The position numbers and the translations under genes are program-made. 64,000 nucleotides of DNA from Blastopirellula marina. GTDB taxonomy: Bacteria > Planctomycetota > Planctomycetia > Pirellulales > Pirellulaceae. The notes beneath the pieces were generated by a model. That model was not told the origin of the DNA and did not search any database. It worked only from the letters and a program-made list of their open reading frames with translations. Each line of letters opens with the position of its first letter. Position 1 is the first letter of the stretch. Location: assembly GCF_002967765.1 (NCBI RefSeq), contig NZ_PUHY01000010.1:992001-1056000 (forward strand), given 5' to 3'. Positions 43,286-52,818 of the stretch are shown here, piece by piece.

Positions 43286-45382
43286 TCATCCCAAGTCGCC
43301 AATATCAAGCGACTTTCCATAGCGAATCATCACCATTCGCCGCAGCTTTTCCCACTTGGCCCCGGCCAGGTTGGGGTCGGTGTCGGTAATCGAAAATGCA
43401 TCTTGGCGAGCTTTTGCTAACAGTTCGCCATCGCGCTGCAAGTCCGCAATGCGTAGTGGTGGCATCCCGTGTTGCTTCCAGCCGAACAGATCGCCGGGCC
43501 CGCGCAGCTGAAAGTCGACTTCGGCCAATTCAAAGCCATCGGTGGTGCCGGCAAACGCCTGTAGACGCTCTTTCGAGGCATCGGTTGCCGGGTTGGCGAA
43601 AACACACAGATAGCCGGGATGCTGACCACGGCTAATCCGTCCTCGTAATTGATGAAGCTGAGCCAGTCCAAAACGTTCCCCGCTTTCGATCGTCATCAGC
43701 ACGGCATTGGGAACGTCCACGCCCACTTCCACCACAGTGGTGGCGATCAACACATCGATTTCGTGACGGGCGAATCGCTGCATCACGGCATCTTTCTCCG
43801 CGGGTGGCATTCTGCCGTGAAGCATCTCGAGACGGAACTCTTCGAGTTCGCCGTTGGCTAAATGTTCCAACAATTGCTCCACGCCACCAAGCGTATCTTC
43901 CCGCTGCGTCTCGTCGACCAAGGGCGCGATCACGTAGCCTTGCCGTCCTTCACGCAACTTCTTGCGAAAGAAGTCCCACCACTTGGCCCTCTGATCTTCG
44001 TCAGCGATGTACGTGTTCACGGTTTGCCGCCCAGGAGGAGCCTTGCGAATGGTCGACAAATCGAGATCGCCAAACATTCCAAGGGCGACCGTCCGGGGAA
44101 TCGGCGTAGCGGTCATCACCAGGTAATGTGGATCGCTGCCGGCACTCCGCAGTGCCGCTCGCTGTCGCACACCAAACTTGTGCTGCTCGTCAATGATGAC
44201 CAAGCCCAGCTTTTTGAAAGTGATCTCGGTGGCAATGATTGCCTGGGTACCGATCAGAAGATCGATCTCTCCGGCTGCAACTTGCTTCAGCAAGTTCTCT
44301 CGTTCTTTATCGGATAACGATCCTGTCAGCACGCCAATTCGCACCTTGGCGTGGCTCAGCAATTTGGTAAGGGTGCGGGCATGCTGTTTAGCCAACACCT
44401 CGGTCGGGGCCATCAGCGCGGCCTGTGACTTGGCTGCGACGGCAGCTAACATGGCATAGACAGATACCATTGTCTTGCCAGTTCCGACGTCCCCTTGTAG
44501 CAGCCGATTCATGGGAATGGTGCGCCCCAGATCGTGACTGATTTCGTGGATCGCTTGATTCTGATCTTCGGTTAATTCAAACGGAAGAAGTCGACGGATC
44601 CGTTCATCCACTCGGAAATCAACCGGAATCGGAATGGCACTGCGGCGATCGTTCAATTGATGTTTGCGCAGTGACATGGCCAACTGCAAGACAAGCAATT
44701 CCTGGTAGATGAATCGCTTCCGAGCCACGTCCGTTTCTTCGCGAGCTTGCGGTCGATGAATTTTATTGAGAGCCTCGTGAATCGTTAGCAACTCGTGCTG
44801 CTCTAAGAATGACTCGGGAAGCACCTCCTCCAAATCACTTCCAAACGCATCGAGCGCCGCGTGAACCATTTTCCGCATTACGCCTTGGCGAATTCCTTCG
44901 GTCAGCGGATAGACGGGAAGGACCTTGCCTCCCTCTGGGATCTCCCCCATCTCCATGATGTCCACTACCGGATGGGCCATCTCCCAGCGATTGCCCTCGA
45001 AACGTGGCTTGCCGGAAACGACAACGTGTTGGCCTTCGTGAAACCGCTTTCGCATAAAGGGCTGATTGAACCAAATGGCGCGGAGATAGGCCTGATTGTC
45101 ACGGACCAGGACGCCAAGAATAGATCGACCTGGCCCAGTTCCGCGAAAGTCGACTTGCTCGATCACGCCGGAGATGGAAGCAGGCTCGTCTTCGATCAGA
45201 TCTTCCACGGCAACCAGTTCCCGCAGGTCTTGGTAGTCTCGGGGAAAGAAAAAGATCAGATCCAGCGCCGTGTAGAGTTGCAACCGAGCAAGTTTCTCAG
45301 CGCGCTGCGGTCCAACTCCTTTCAGGAACTGAACCGGCGTCCGCAGACGTTCCAGAGGTGTCGAAGCACGGCTATCTGGCAT
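43286..45382 (-). CDS. recG: ATP-dependent DNA helicase RecG
   Basis: 698 residues, full length. The N-terminal wedge domain (LERLRTPVQFLKGVGPQRAE; helix-hairpin-like, then OB fold about 60-160) is followed by helicase motifs: LLQGDVGTGKTMVSVYAMLA (Walker A), APTEVLAKQHAR, IIDEQHKFGVRQRAAL (DEQH-type motif II), MTATPIPRTVALGMFGDLDL, and in the second domain VIATTVVEVGVDVPNAVLMT and QLRGRISRGQHPGYL. RecG reverses stalled forks and processes Holliday junctions. It stands before rnhA on the same strand, downstream of it by 27 bases, and the two may be co-transcribed. Confidence 0.96.
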   Translation of the reverse strand: MPDSRASTPLERLRTPVQFLKGVGPQRAEKLARLQLYTALDLIFFFPRDYQDLRELVAVEDLIEDEPASISGVIEQVDFRGTGPGRSILGVLVRDNQAYLRAIWFNQPFMRKRFHEGQHVVVSGKPRFEGNRWEMAHPVVDIMEMGEIPEGGKVLPVYPLTEGIRQGVMRKMVHAALDAFGSDLEEVLPESFLEQHELLTIHEALNKIHRPQAREETDVARKRFIYQELLVLQLAMSLRKHQLNDRRSAIPIPVDFRVDERIRRLLPFELTEDQNQAIHEISHDLGRTIPMNRLLQGDVGTGKTMVSVYAMLAAVAAKSQAALMAPTEVLAKQHARTLTKLLSHAKVRIGVLTGSLSDKERENLLKQVAAGEIDLLIGTQAIIATEITFKKLGLVIIDEQHKFGVRQRAALRSAGSDPHYLVMTATPIPRTVALGMFGDLDLSTIRKAPPGRQTVNTYIADEDQRAKWWDFFRKKLREGRQGYVIAPLVDETQREDTLGGVEQLLEHLANGELEEFRLEMLHGRMPPAEKDAVMQRFARHEIDVLIATTVVEVGVDVPNAVLMTIESGERFGLAQLHQLRGRISRGQHPGYLCVFANPATDASKERLQAFAGTTDGFELAEVDFQLRGPGDLFGWKQHGMPPLRIADLQRDGELLAKARQDAFSITDTDPNLAGAKWEKLRRMVMIRYGKSLDIGDLG

Positions 45383-45409
45383 CGAGTCCTCACCAACTTA
45401 GCGACCGAT

Positions 45410-45877
45410 TTACCGATACGGCTGATACGCGGCGACGGCAAGTTCATCGCAACGATCGTTTTCAGGATGGCCGCTGTGACCGGCAACGCGGGTATACTTC
45501 ACGCGATGCTTTTCTAACTGTTCATCGAGTTGCCGCCACAAGTCGTCATTCTTAACCGGCTTCCACTGGCTGCCTTCTTTGCGTCGCCAGTTGTTCTTTT
45601 TCCATTTGGGCATCCATTCCGAGATCCCTTTACCGACGTAAACGCTATCGGTGAAGAGCTCGATATTGCAGGGGCGCTTCAGCGTTTGCAGACCTTGGAT
45701 GACGGCCATTAATTCCATGCGATTGTTGGTTGTGACCTTCTCGCCGCCTGATTTCTCCATTTCCTTTCCGGTCCCCGGATGGCGCAAGATAAACGCCCAG
45801 CCCCCAGGTCCTGGGTTACCGCTACACGCTCCGTCGGTGTAAAGAAGAACTTCTGGCTCGAAGGTGGAGGCCGCCAT
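45410..45877 (-). CDS. rnhA: Ribonuclease HI
   Basis: 155 residues. All catalytic acids are present: YTDGACSGNPGPGGW (first Asp), NNRMELMAVIQGL (Glu), LFTDSVYVGKGI (second Asp) and VAGHSGHPENDRCDELA (His and last Asp). The basic protrusion is present (WKKNNWRRKEG). It degrades RNA in RNA:DNA hybrids such as R-loops and primers. It precedes recG by 27 bases; both act on replication intermediates. Confidence 0.97.
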   Translation of the reverse strand: MAASTFEPEVLLYTDGACSGNPGPGGWAFILRHPGTGKEMEKSGGEKVTTNNRMELMAVIQGLQTLKRPCNIELFTDSVYVGKGISEWMPKWKKNNWRRKEGSQWKPVKNDDLWRQLDEQLEKHRVKYTRVAGHSGHPENDRCDELAVAAYQPYR

Positions 45878-46067
45878 GCACTGCTCCCTGGGGTTTGACT
45901 TTCAAACGACCAATTATGCCTCTTTGCGCCGCAGGGAAAAAGGCTACGCCAGCGATTTAAAGCAAACCTTCGCCATTGCCAGCGGGAGTTTAGCTTCAGG
46001 CGAGAAATCAAACGACCCTGGACCAGAAGAACCGAAGTTCCTAGCTCAAATGACAGCAAAACGAATT

Positions 46068-47957
46068 CTATTTGCCCGACGAGGAATCAATTGTCTCGGG
46101 CGATTCGCTCAAGCGCGAGCCGTGAATTTTCACGAAATCGCCATGCTTTGATTTCGTGATTTCGTCGATGCGCGAGGTAAACGAGTTCTCGTGAATGTCC
46201 GGCTGTTCTTCTATTTCCCAAGGAATGTCGACGAAGAAAGTACTTCCTTTGCCCAGTTCGCTTTCGACACGCACCGTTCCCCCTAACAATTGGCAAAGCT
46301 CTCGAACGATCGATAAGCCGAGGCCAGTGCCAGAATACTCACGGGTGAGCGTGTCTCCTTGAGAAACCGACCCTTGGCGAAATTTCTCAAAGATGATTTC
46401 GCGGTCCTCTTCAGCAATCCCCACACCCGTGTCGCTGACCGACAGATGCATTCGATTGTCGATCCGCTGTGTCCGAACACCAATCCGTCCACCTTCGGGA
46501 GTGAACTTGATCGCATTGGAAAGTAGATTGGTCAGAATCTGCTGGAACTTTGATTGATCCTGCAGGGCTGGCTGTTCTTCGGAATCGACCTGGCAAATAA
46601 GATCGATGTTCTTCTCTTCGGTCAACGAGCGGACCATGTCGCAAGCCCCACTCACGACCGCGGCGACGGAAAATCGCGTCGCGCGAACTTCCATACGGCC
46701 ACTCTCGATCTTTGCCAAGTCAAGAATATCGTTGATCATGTCGAGCAATAATCGGCCTGACTTCTGAATGTTTTCGACATAACGCTTTTGCTTGTCATTC
46801 AAGCTATCGATACCACGCAAGACATCGGAGAAGCCCAGAATACTGTTGAGCGGCGTTCGCAATTCGTGGCTCATGCTGGCCAGGAAGTCGCTCTTCAGGC
46901 AGTTCATTTCGTACAGTTGCATATTCGCTTGAGCCAACTGATCGACTTTACCTCCCAGATCGCGGTTGACGTACGTAAGCTTATTCTGCGCGTCGATCAA
47001 TTGAGCCAACATACGATTGAATGACGTGGCGAGGTCTTCAAATTCGTCGCCGGTAAATATCTCGGCACGCACATCCAAGTGCCCCTGACTGACCTCGTCG
47101 CTAACGTCCCTTAGATGCGTCAGCGGTTTGACAATGATATAGCGAACGATCAAATACAACGCGATCATTGACAAGGCGACCGTGATAATGGCAGTCGCCA
47201 ACAAGTAGGCTCGGTTTTTGGTCAACGCGTATTGCGTGATCGCATCTTTCTTGATGATCTTGATCACGTTGAACGGCAACCGGTTCTCGACCAGCACGCC
47301 AGCGGGGAAGGCCGCTTGAAGATTATTGTTATGGCAAGCGATCGCACAGTTATGCTTCCAGTAAATCGGTTGATAATAAATGTACTCTTCGTTCTCGCCG
47401 TCGTAATAAGCTTCCGAGGCAGGTGAGTAATCAATCAAATTCCCTTCCGGATTATGAGGACGCACCTGGGCCAGTTCATCCGCCACCTCTCGAGTTTCCG
47501 GTTCAGGCGTACGAAGGAATTTTTCAACGATATCCTTATCGCGCGTTTCCTGAATCTCCTTCAACCGCCGCAAGATCTCTGCTTCTTCTTCGTTGGCCGG
47601 AAGATGGATACGTTCCTCGCGATGGGGTGTCGCCGCTAATTCCCGATCGGCCTGATCAAGCGTCATCACCTGCCACTTATACGAGACATACTCAAGGTCG
47701 AGGCCGGTTTCTTGAATGTGTTCGTCGTAGCCGTAAGTCTTGCCGGCATCGTCCTTCCAATGCGTTTTGAGTAACACCGCATCCACCAAATGCCGACCGG
47801 TGCTGAGGTTATTACTGTGCACCAACTGTTCTGTCGATTGCCCATACCACCAGAAGCTTCCAGTAATCAGCAGCAACAGGCACGTTCCGTAGAGGAAACG
47901 GCATTTTCGTTCGAGATTGGTCTCGCCGAGAACGCGCTTGATGGAACGATAGGACAT
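46068..47957 (-). CDS. Membrane sensor histidine kinase with Tll0287-like (DUF3365) domain and CX3CH motif
   Basis: 629 residues. A first membrane helix (about 21-39), a periplasmic domain (about 40-248) of DUF3365/Tll0287-like type, a second helix (about 250-274), a HAMP domain (about 275-330), a coiled coil, then the phosphoacceptor domain with SMSHELRTPLNSILGF (His364) and the ATPase domain with N box LLSNAIKFTPEGG, G1 VSDTGVGI and G2 GTGLGLSIVRELC. The periplasmic domain has YWKHNCAIACHNNN, Cys204-Ala-Ile-Ala-Cys208-His209, a CX3CH instead of the CX2CH of c-type haem proteins. It might sense redox state or a small ligand. No response regulator is adjacent, so its partner is unknown. Confidence 0.9.
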   Translation of the reverse strand: MSYRSIKRVLGETNLERKCRFLYGTCLLLLITGSFWWYGQSTEQLVHSNNLSTGRHLVDAVLLKTHWKDDAGKTYGYDEHIQETGLDLEYVSYKWQVMTLDQADRELAATPHREERIHLPANEEEAEILRRLKEIQETRDKDIVEKFLRTPEPETREVADELAQVRPHNPEGNLIDYSPASEAYYDGENEEYIYYQPIYWKHNCAIACHNNNLQAAFPAGVLVENRLPFNVIKIIKKDAITQYALTKNRAYLLATAIITVALSMIALYLIVRYIIVKPLTHLRDVSDEVSQGHLDVRAEIFTGDEFEDLATSFNRMLAQLIDAQNKLTYVNRDLGGKVDQLAQANMQLYEMNCLKSDFLASMSHELRTPLNSILGFSDVLRGIDSLNDKQKRYVENIQKSGRLLLDMINDILDLAKIESGRMEVRATRFSVAAVVSGACDMVRSLTEEKNIDLICQVDSEEQPALQDQSKFQQILTNLLSNAIKFTPEGGRIGVRTQRIDNRMHLSVSDTGVGIAEEDREIIFEKFRQGSVSQGDTLTREYSGTGLGLSIVRELCQLLGGTVRVESELGKGSTFFVDIPWEIEEQPDIHENSFTSRIDEITKSKHGDFVKIHGSRLSESPETIDSSSGK

Positions 47958-48089
47958 ATTCGGTTTTCAGTACTCAGTTATCCGTGTTCAGCCAGAAGAG
48001 ACCGCGAAGGAACACGGGGGAAGAATAACGATCGTTCCTGAATTCTAGCGCTTTTGGCTTTCTGAAACTACCCAGATTTCCACACGAAC

Positions 48090-50375
48090 CTACATCATGT
48101 CGATTGGATCGACATCGGCGATCCACAAAACATCCTCGGGAACGGTAATTTTCTCACGACAATGCAGCACCGCCCCCCGCATCAATTGGCGATCAAAGCT
48201 GTGTAAAAGCAGGTGATAGCGGTAGTTACCCCGCAGCTTTTCGATCGGAGCAGGGGCGGGACCTTGAAGGGAGATATCTCCCCCCTTCTCTGCGGCGAAT
48301 CGCCCTACCTCTTCGGACACTTGCTGCATGAATAGCTCAACCGAAGGCTGAGTGGGGCCACGCGCGATAATTCTCACCATGTGGGCAAACGGGGTCATTT
48401 GAAAATCACGACGGAACGGAAGCTCGCGTTCGGCGAACAAAGCATAATCATGCCGGGTTGCCGCCTCGATCGCGGGATGATCCGGGCTGAGGGTCTGTAC
48501 CAACACCTCGCCTCCCAGGTCACCACGTCCAGTGCGGCCGGCAACCTGAGTAATCAATTGGAACGTCCGCTCGCCGGCCCGCACGTCAGGAAAATGCAGG
48601 GCTGTGTCGGCATTAATCACGCCGACCAGCGTCACGTTCGGAAAGTCGAGCCCTTTCGCGATCATCTGGGTCCCGACCAAAATCCGCACTTCCTGATTGC
48701 GAAACTTCTCCAGAGCCGCTTCGTGTGATCCCGGCTTCTTCATCGTATCCGAGTCCATTCGAATGATCGGGTACGAACTGAATTTCGATTTGACCTCTTG
48801 CTCCAGCTTTTGCGTTCCGATGCCCGAAAATCGAATACCAGAATAGCCACACTTAACGTCCGGACAGACTCGTGGAGCGACGCTACGGAAATCACAATAG
48901 TGGCAAACCGTGCTGCCGTCGGTAATGTGATGCGTCAACGGAAGCTCGCAGTGCGGACATTTCACAATGTGCCCACACGCGGGACATTGAATATGCGTGC
49001 TGTGCCCGCGGCGGTTTAGCAGCAGAATGATTTGTCCGTCTTGCTGCAACGTTCGTTGAATCGACTGATATAGCTGGCGGCTGATCGCCCCGCGATAACC
49101 GGTTGTCTTGTCATATCGCATGTCGACGGTGCGAACCGCGGGAAGGGGGCGATTTCCAATTCGCCGCGGCATGCTGATTAGTTCATACAGCCCCTTCTTA
49201 GCCCGATAGAAGGTCTCTAGCGAAGGCGTCGCAGTACCGAGAATCAGCGGCACTTTCTCCAACTCAGCTCGCTTCGCCGCGACCTCGCGCGCATGATATC
49301 GTGGTACCGAATCTTGCTTGAACGATGTGTCGTGCTCTTCGTCCAGAATGATCATGCCCAAATGAGGTGTCGGGGCGAACACCGCACTTCGAGCACCGAC
49401 CACGACATTAACGATCCCTGAAGCAATCCGTTTCCACTGCCAATGCCGTTCAACATCGCTCATGTGGCTATGTAGTACCGCGATACGATCGAAGCGGGAA
49501 GCAAACCGCTGCTTGGTTTGCGGCGTGAGACTGATCTCCGGCACGAGGACGATTGCCTGTTTGCCTTGGTCGATCACGTTTTGAATGGCCTGGATATAGA
49601 CCTCTGTCTTTCCGCTACCCGTTACCCCATGCAACAGAATGGGCTTAGGTTGTGAAGCGTTTACCTGATCGAGAATTGTCTTCAAGGCAGCCGCTTGATC
49701 TTCGCTCAGCGTCTTGGCCGATTCACGCTCGATGTCGATATCGTCGAAGTGGGCATGACTCACGCGGCGTACTTCCGACGTGATCAACTTCTTTTTCCGC
49801 AGCGTTGTGATGGGGGCTTGGGTCACGCGACATTTGTCGGCCAGGTCGCCGGGGGTCATCGGCTTGGTCGCAGCGGCCAATGTGCTTAAGACTTTCTGCT
49901 GCTTTTCCGTCAGCTTGAGGGTTGCCAGCTGCATGGCCACTTGGGACGGAACACTCAATAGAGTTACTTCCCGCGTTCCCGCATTGCCACGAACGGCGGC
50001 AGGAATAACTGCTTCCAACACTTGTCCCCAACTAGCCAAGTAATAATCAGCCATCCACTGGGTCATCGACAGCATATGGGACGAAACCAACGTTTGCTGA
50101 TCGAGCGCCGCCATGACGTACTTAAGCTTACGTTGGCCATATTCTTTCCGCTCAACCGCAACGCAATACGCCATCACGCGGCGATTGGAACGCCCTAAGG
50201 GAACATAAACCCGACGCCCAGGTAAGATCTCGCCAACAAGCTCGTCAGGGACCAGATAGTCGAACGACTTTTCGGGTCCGGTCGACATGACCACAGAAGC
50301 CACGAGCCCTGTCTGAGCATCGTCCTGCTCCCAGGGGGTAGAATCGTCGCCGAAGAGTCCTTTTTGATTCTTCAC
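48090..50375 (-). CDS. priA: Primosomal protein N' (replication restart helicase PriA)
   Basis: 761 residues from the GTG at 50375; a TTG one codon upstream is an alternative, and no good ribosome binding site favours either. The N-terminal 3'-DNA-binding domain (VASVVMSTGPEKSFDYLVPD) precedes the helicase core: Walker A LLHGVTGSGKTEVYIQAI, ILDEEHDTSFKQDSVPRYHA (DEEH), LGTATPSLETF, LLNRRGHS, and the zinc-binding insert with CPACGHIVKCPHC, CHYCDF and CPDVKCG. VNADTALHFPDVRAGERTFQ, QVAGRTGRGDLGGEVLVQTL and the C-terminal domain follow. PriA reloads the replisome at repaired forks. It is divergent from nadD. Confidence 0.96.
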   Translation of the reverse strand: MKNQKGLFGDDSTPWEQDDAQTGLVASVVMSTGPEKSFDYLVPDELVGEILPGRRVYVPLGRSNRRVMAYCVAVERKEYGQRKLKYVMAALDQQTLVSSHMLSMTQWMADYYLASWGQVLEAVIPAAVRGNAGTREVTLLSVPSQVAMQLATLKLTEKQQKVLSTLAAATKPMTPGDLADKCRVTQAPITTLRKKKLITSEVRRVSHAHFDDIDIERESAKTLSEDQAAALKTILDQVNASQPKPILLHGVTGSGKTEVYIQAIQNVIDQGKQAIVLVPEISLTPQTKQRFASRFDRIAVLHSHMSDVERHWQWKRIASGIVNVVVGARSAVFAPTPHLGMIILDEEHDTSFKQDSVPRYHAREVAAKRAELEKVPLILGTATPSLETFYRAKKGLYELISMPRRIGNRPLPAVRTVDMRYDKTTGYRGAISRQLYQSIQRTLQQDGQIILLLNRRGHSTHIQCPACGHIVKCPHCELPLTHHITDGSTVCHYCDFRSVAPRVCPDVKCGYSGIRFSGIGTQKLEQEVKSKFSSYPIIRMDSDTMKKPGSHEAALEKFRNQEVRILVGTQMIAKGLDFPNVTLVGVINADTALHFPDVRAGERTFQLITQVAGRTGRGDLGGEVLVQTLSPDHPAIEAATRHDYALFAERELPFRRDFQMTPFAHMVRIIARGPTQPSVELFMQQVSEEVGRFAAEKGGDISLQGPAPAPIEKLRGNYRYHLLLHSFDRQLMRGAVLHCREKITVPEDVLWIADVDPIDMM

Positions 50376-50544
50376 CAAAACTGCGTGATAGAGGGCTACA
50401 CTTGACTAGGGGACTGGTCTTCCGTCAGAGAATCCTAGCCAATTCTGGCCAGGACCGATACGATAACAGGTAAGTGATATCCTTCCCAGCCGCGAACCGA
50501 ACGGCTCGTCCATTTACGACGATCAAACAAATAGGGGGTCCGCT

Positions 50545-51174
50545 ATGCGATTGGGAATCTACGGGGGATCGTTTTCTCCCATTCACAACGGCCACTTGCT
50601 ATTGGCCGAATCGTGCCGCGAACAATGCCAGCTGGATGAAGTCTGGTTTCTGCCTGCGGCGGTCAGTCCTTTGAAGCAGGACGCCAATCCCGCTTCCAAC
50701 GCACACCGAGTGGCGATGATCGAGCTGGCGATTGCCGGGAATCAAGCATTCAAAGTCAGCCCGATCGAACTAGAACGAGGCGGAATTAGCTACACGGTCG
50801 ATACGCTTCGCGAGGTCCAACAGATCGTTCCGCATGCCCAACTTTTCTTGCTGGTCGGCGCGGATTCGTTTGCCAGCTTCTCACACTGGCGAGCGATCGA
50901 CAAGATATGCGAGCTCGCCACGATCTGCACAGTGGGACGTCCTGGTTCGGACTTGAACGACTGGGGTAGCCTTCCCGAAGTGCTAACAGACGACCAGATG
51001 ATGGAAATCAAAGAGCACTTTGTCGAGATGCCGCAAATCGGTTTAAGCAGTACGGAAATCCGACAACGGATCGCCGACGGTCGCTCGATCCGCTACATGG
51101 TTCCTCGTAGTGTCGAGAAGTATATCGAGACGCAACACGTTTTCCGTTCGCAAGATGTTCACGTCCAAGCCTAA
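50545..51174 (+). CDS. nadD: Nicotinate-nucleotide adenylyltransferase
   Basis: 209 residues. The nucleotidyltransferase motif GGSFSPIHNGHLLLAE (GxFxPxHxGH) is near the N-terminus, and LSSTEIRQRIADGRSIRYMV holds the second (SSTxIR) motif. FLLVGADSFASFSHW is typical of NadD. It adenylates nicotinate mononucleotide in NAD synthesis. A strong AGGGGG lies 7-8 bases before the ATG. It is divergent from priA and convergent with the DUF3289-like gene. Confidence 0.95.
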   Translation: MRLGIYGGSFSPIHNGHLLLAESCREQCQLDEVWFLPAAVSPLKQDANPASNAHRVAMIELAIAGNQAFKVSPIELERGGISYTVDTLREVQQIVPHAQLFLLVGADSFASFSHWRAIDKICELATICTVGRPGSDLNDWGSLPEVLTDDQMMEIKEHFVEMPQIGLSSTEIRQRIADGRSIRYMVPRSVEKYIETQHVFRSQDVHVQA

Positions 51175-51188
51175 CAGCCTGCTAACGC

Positions 51189-52229
51189 TTAGATGGCTGG
51201 CACGTTCAGGTACTTACGTGTGACAACGGCTCGCGTCACCAGCGGTGCATAGTTGAACTGATGCTGTAACTGCCACCATGCCGTGATGCCAACTTGCGAG
51301 TTAAACACGTTCCAGCCACTCTCGGCGCCATACTCGTCCAAGTCGTCGTCATCGAGCCCGAAGACGTCATAAAAAACGAACCTCAGGTGCAAGTCATACG
51401 TTCCGGTCATTGGATTGTAGAGATAGCTGGTCGCGTAAACGAGCGCATACTGCACGCCGTTGATCATCAAACCGAGCCCGGTGGCAAAGTCTTCCGTCCC
51501 CCAGAATTTGTCTCCCTTGTTGAAAGCCAAGATTCCCAGGTCGCCGATGAACGGAATCGCGTTGATGTCCCAGTTCGCTTGTTTGAGGGCTTGATGAAGT
51601 CGTACGCGGGTGGTGTTCACACCGGGCGTGCCAGGCGCGGAAAGCACAAGACTCGAAAACGATTTGAAGTTGGGATGCTTGGCGATCGACTCGTTCATGT
51701 CGTCGTCTTCGAATAGCCGTACGGTATGCCGCTTCATCAGAAAGGCATCCATTAACCGCTTGGCCATTCCGGTATCGTCATCCGGCGCGAAGACCTCGAT
51801 CAAGCGAGCACACTTCTTTCGTAAGTCGCTCTCCTCGGTTCCGACCGATTGGCTCTTGCGTTGGCCGCCACGGGTACCGAAACGAATGTCTTGTCCGAAC
51901 ATCAGTTCACCATCCGGCAAACCAGGCTCTTCTACGGGGAAGCCAACCATCGGGGTCAGATAGGTGTCCGTGGCTTGCGCGACGAATCGTTCCTTCCAGA
52001 GCATGATGAATTCGTACGGCGGAGAATTCACACCTGCCCCATCGATCGAAGCTTTGCTCCCATCGCCCACGCCTAACGGACCAGGCGTGAAGAAAGGTGC
52101 CTGAGGATTATCGGGCGACCCCGTCGTCCCCCGCGACCCGAGAATCTTCTGGTCGCCACCCCGAAATGTAGGTCCAGCCATTTGCATCCCCTGAGAAGCT
52201 TCAAAATCAATGACTTCCGCATCACCCAC
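51189..52229 (-). CDS. DUF3289-like protein, possible toxin or effector-type orphan
   Basis: 346 residues from a GTG at 52229; ATG codons at 52187 and 52181 (the latter with AGGGG about 6 bases upstream) would give 332 or 330 residues, and the start is uncertain. The N-terminal part is Gly/Pro-rich and of low complexity. The C-terminal part (about 170-346) resembles DUF3289 proteins: MKRHTVRLFEDDDMNESIAK, FWGTEDFATGLGLMINGVQY, LHLRFVFYDVFGLDDDDLDE, and a Trp-rich end WWQLQHQFNYAPLVTRAVV. DUF3289 proteins are often found among type VI secretion or polymorphic-toxin-associated proteins. No signal peptide, immunity-type neighbour or secretion gene is visible. The family call is from memory of the pattern and needs a profile search. 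Confidence 0.5.
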   Translation of the reverse strand: MGDAEVIDFEASQGMQMAGPTFRGGDQKILGSRGTTGSPDNPQAPFFTPGPLGVGDGSKASIDGAGVNSPPYEFIMLWKERFVAQATDTYLTPMVGFPVEEPGLPDGELMFGQDIRFGTRGGQRKSQSVGTEESDLRKKCARLIEVFAPDDDTGMAKRLMDAFLMKRHTVRLFEDDDMNESIAKHPNFKSFSSLVLSAPGTPGVNTTRVRLHQALKQANWDINAIPFIGDLGILAFNKGDKFWGTEDFATGLGLMINGVQYALVYATSYLYNPMTGTYDLHLRFVFYDVFGLDDDDLDEYGAESGWNVFNSQVGITAWWQLQHQFNYAPLVTRAVVTRKYLNVPAI

Positions 52230-52818
52230 TACTCATCAAGAGGATAGGTTATTACGGACGGGAAGAGCAACGGAAATAAAGGGAAAAGCATCCTCATGGG
52301 CCCTAAACTCTGAGGGCGAACTTTGACTCTCCCGGCAGCCAAACATGCCTCGGACAAAGATCAGACATTATTTCGACGCGGGTGTGACACCGACGAAGCA
52401 AAAATATTTTCTTCCTGTTTCAGGGCAACGGGTTAGCGTTGTCCCATCTCCAAAAAACAGTTGCGAAGTTGACACGCGATCAAGATAACCGACGGTCAAC
52501 TTACTTTTGCTGATTGAGAAACTGACCGCAGTGGACTTTCTCGGCAGTTGCATGATTCGCAAACCCAATCACAATTCGCTCCTCCTTGCGTCAATGGATT
52601 ACCCGATGATTTGCATTCCAATTACTGCAGAACATCTCAACGCCGCATTCGATGTTCCCCGGCAAATTGCTGGCGATCCACTCGCCCGACCTAGCGAGAA
52701 GCAACAAGCAGAACGGCTCTCGCAGAACGCGACTCGCGGCGATTGGAAGCGTGAAATCGCGAATAGGTTCGCTGCTCCAGCAAGCGCCAACACGAGTGAC
52801 GCAAACGAATCCAATCCG
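52230..52818. other. Long intergenic region between the DUF3289-like gene and hisB
   Basis: 589 bases with no supported gene. A plus-strand frame starting at 52507 stays open and runs antisense into hisB, and a minus-strand frame (52368-52568) has no recognisable product; both are judged fortuitous. A short part of the plus frame resembles nothing identified. The region may hold the minus-strand promoter of the DUF3289-like gene; no clear element was found. Confidence 0.5.
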
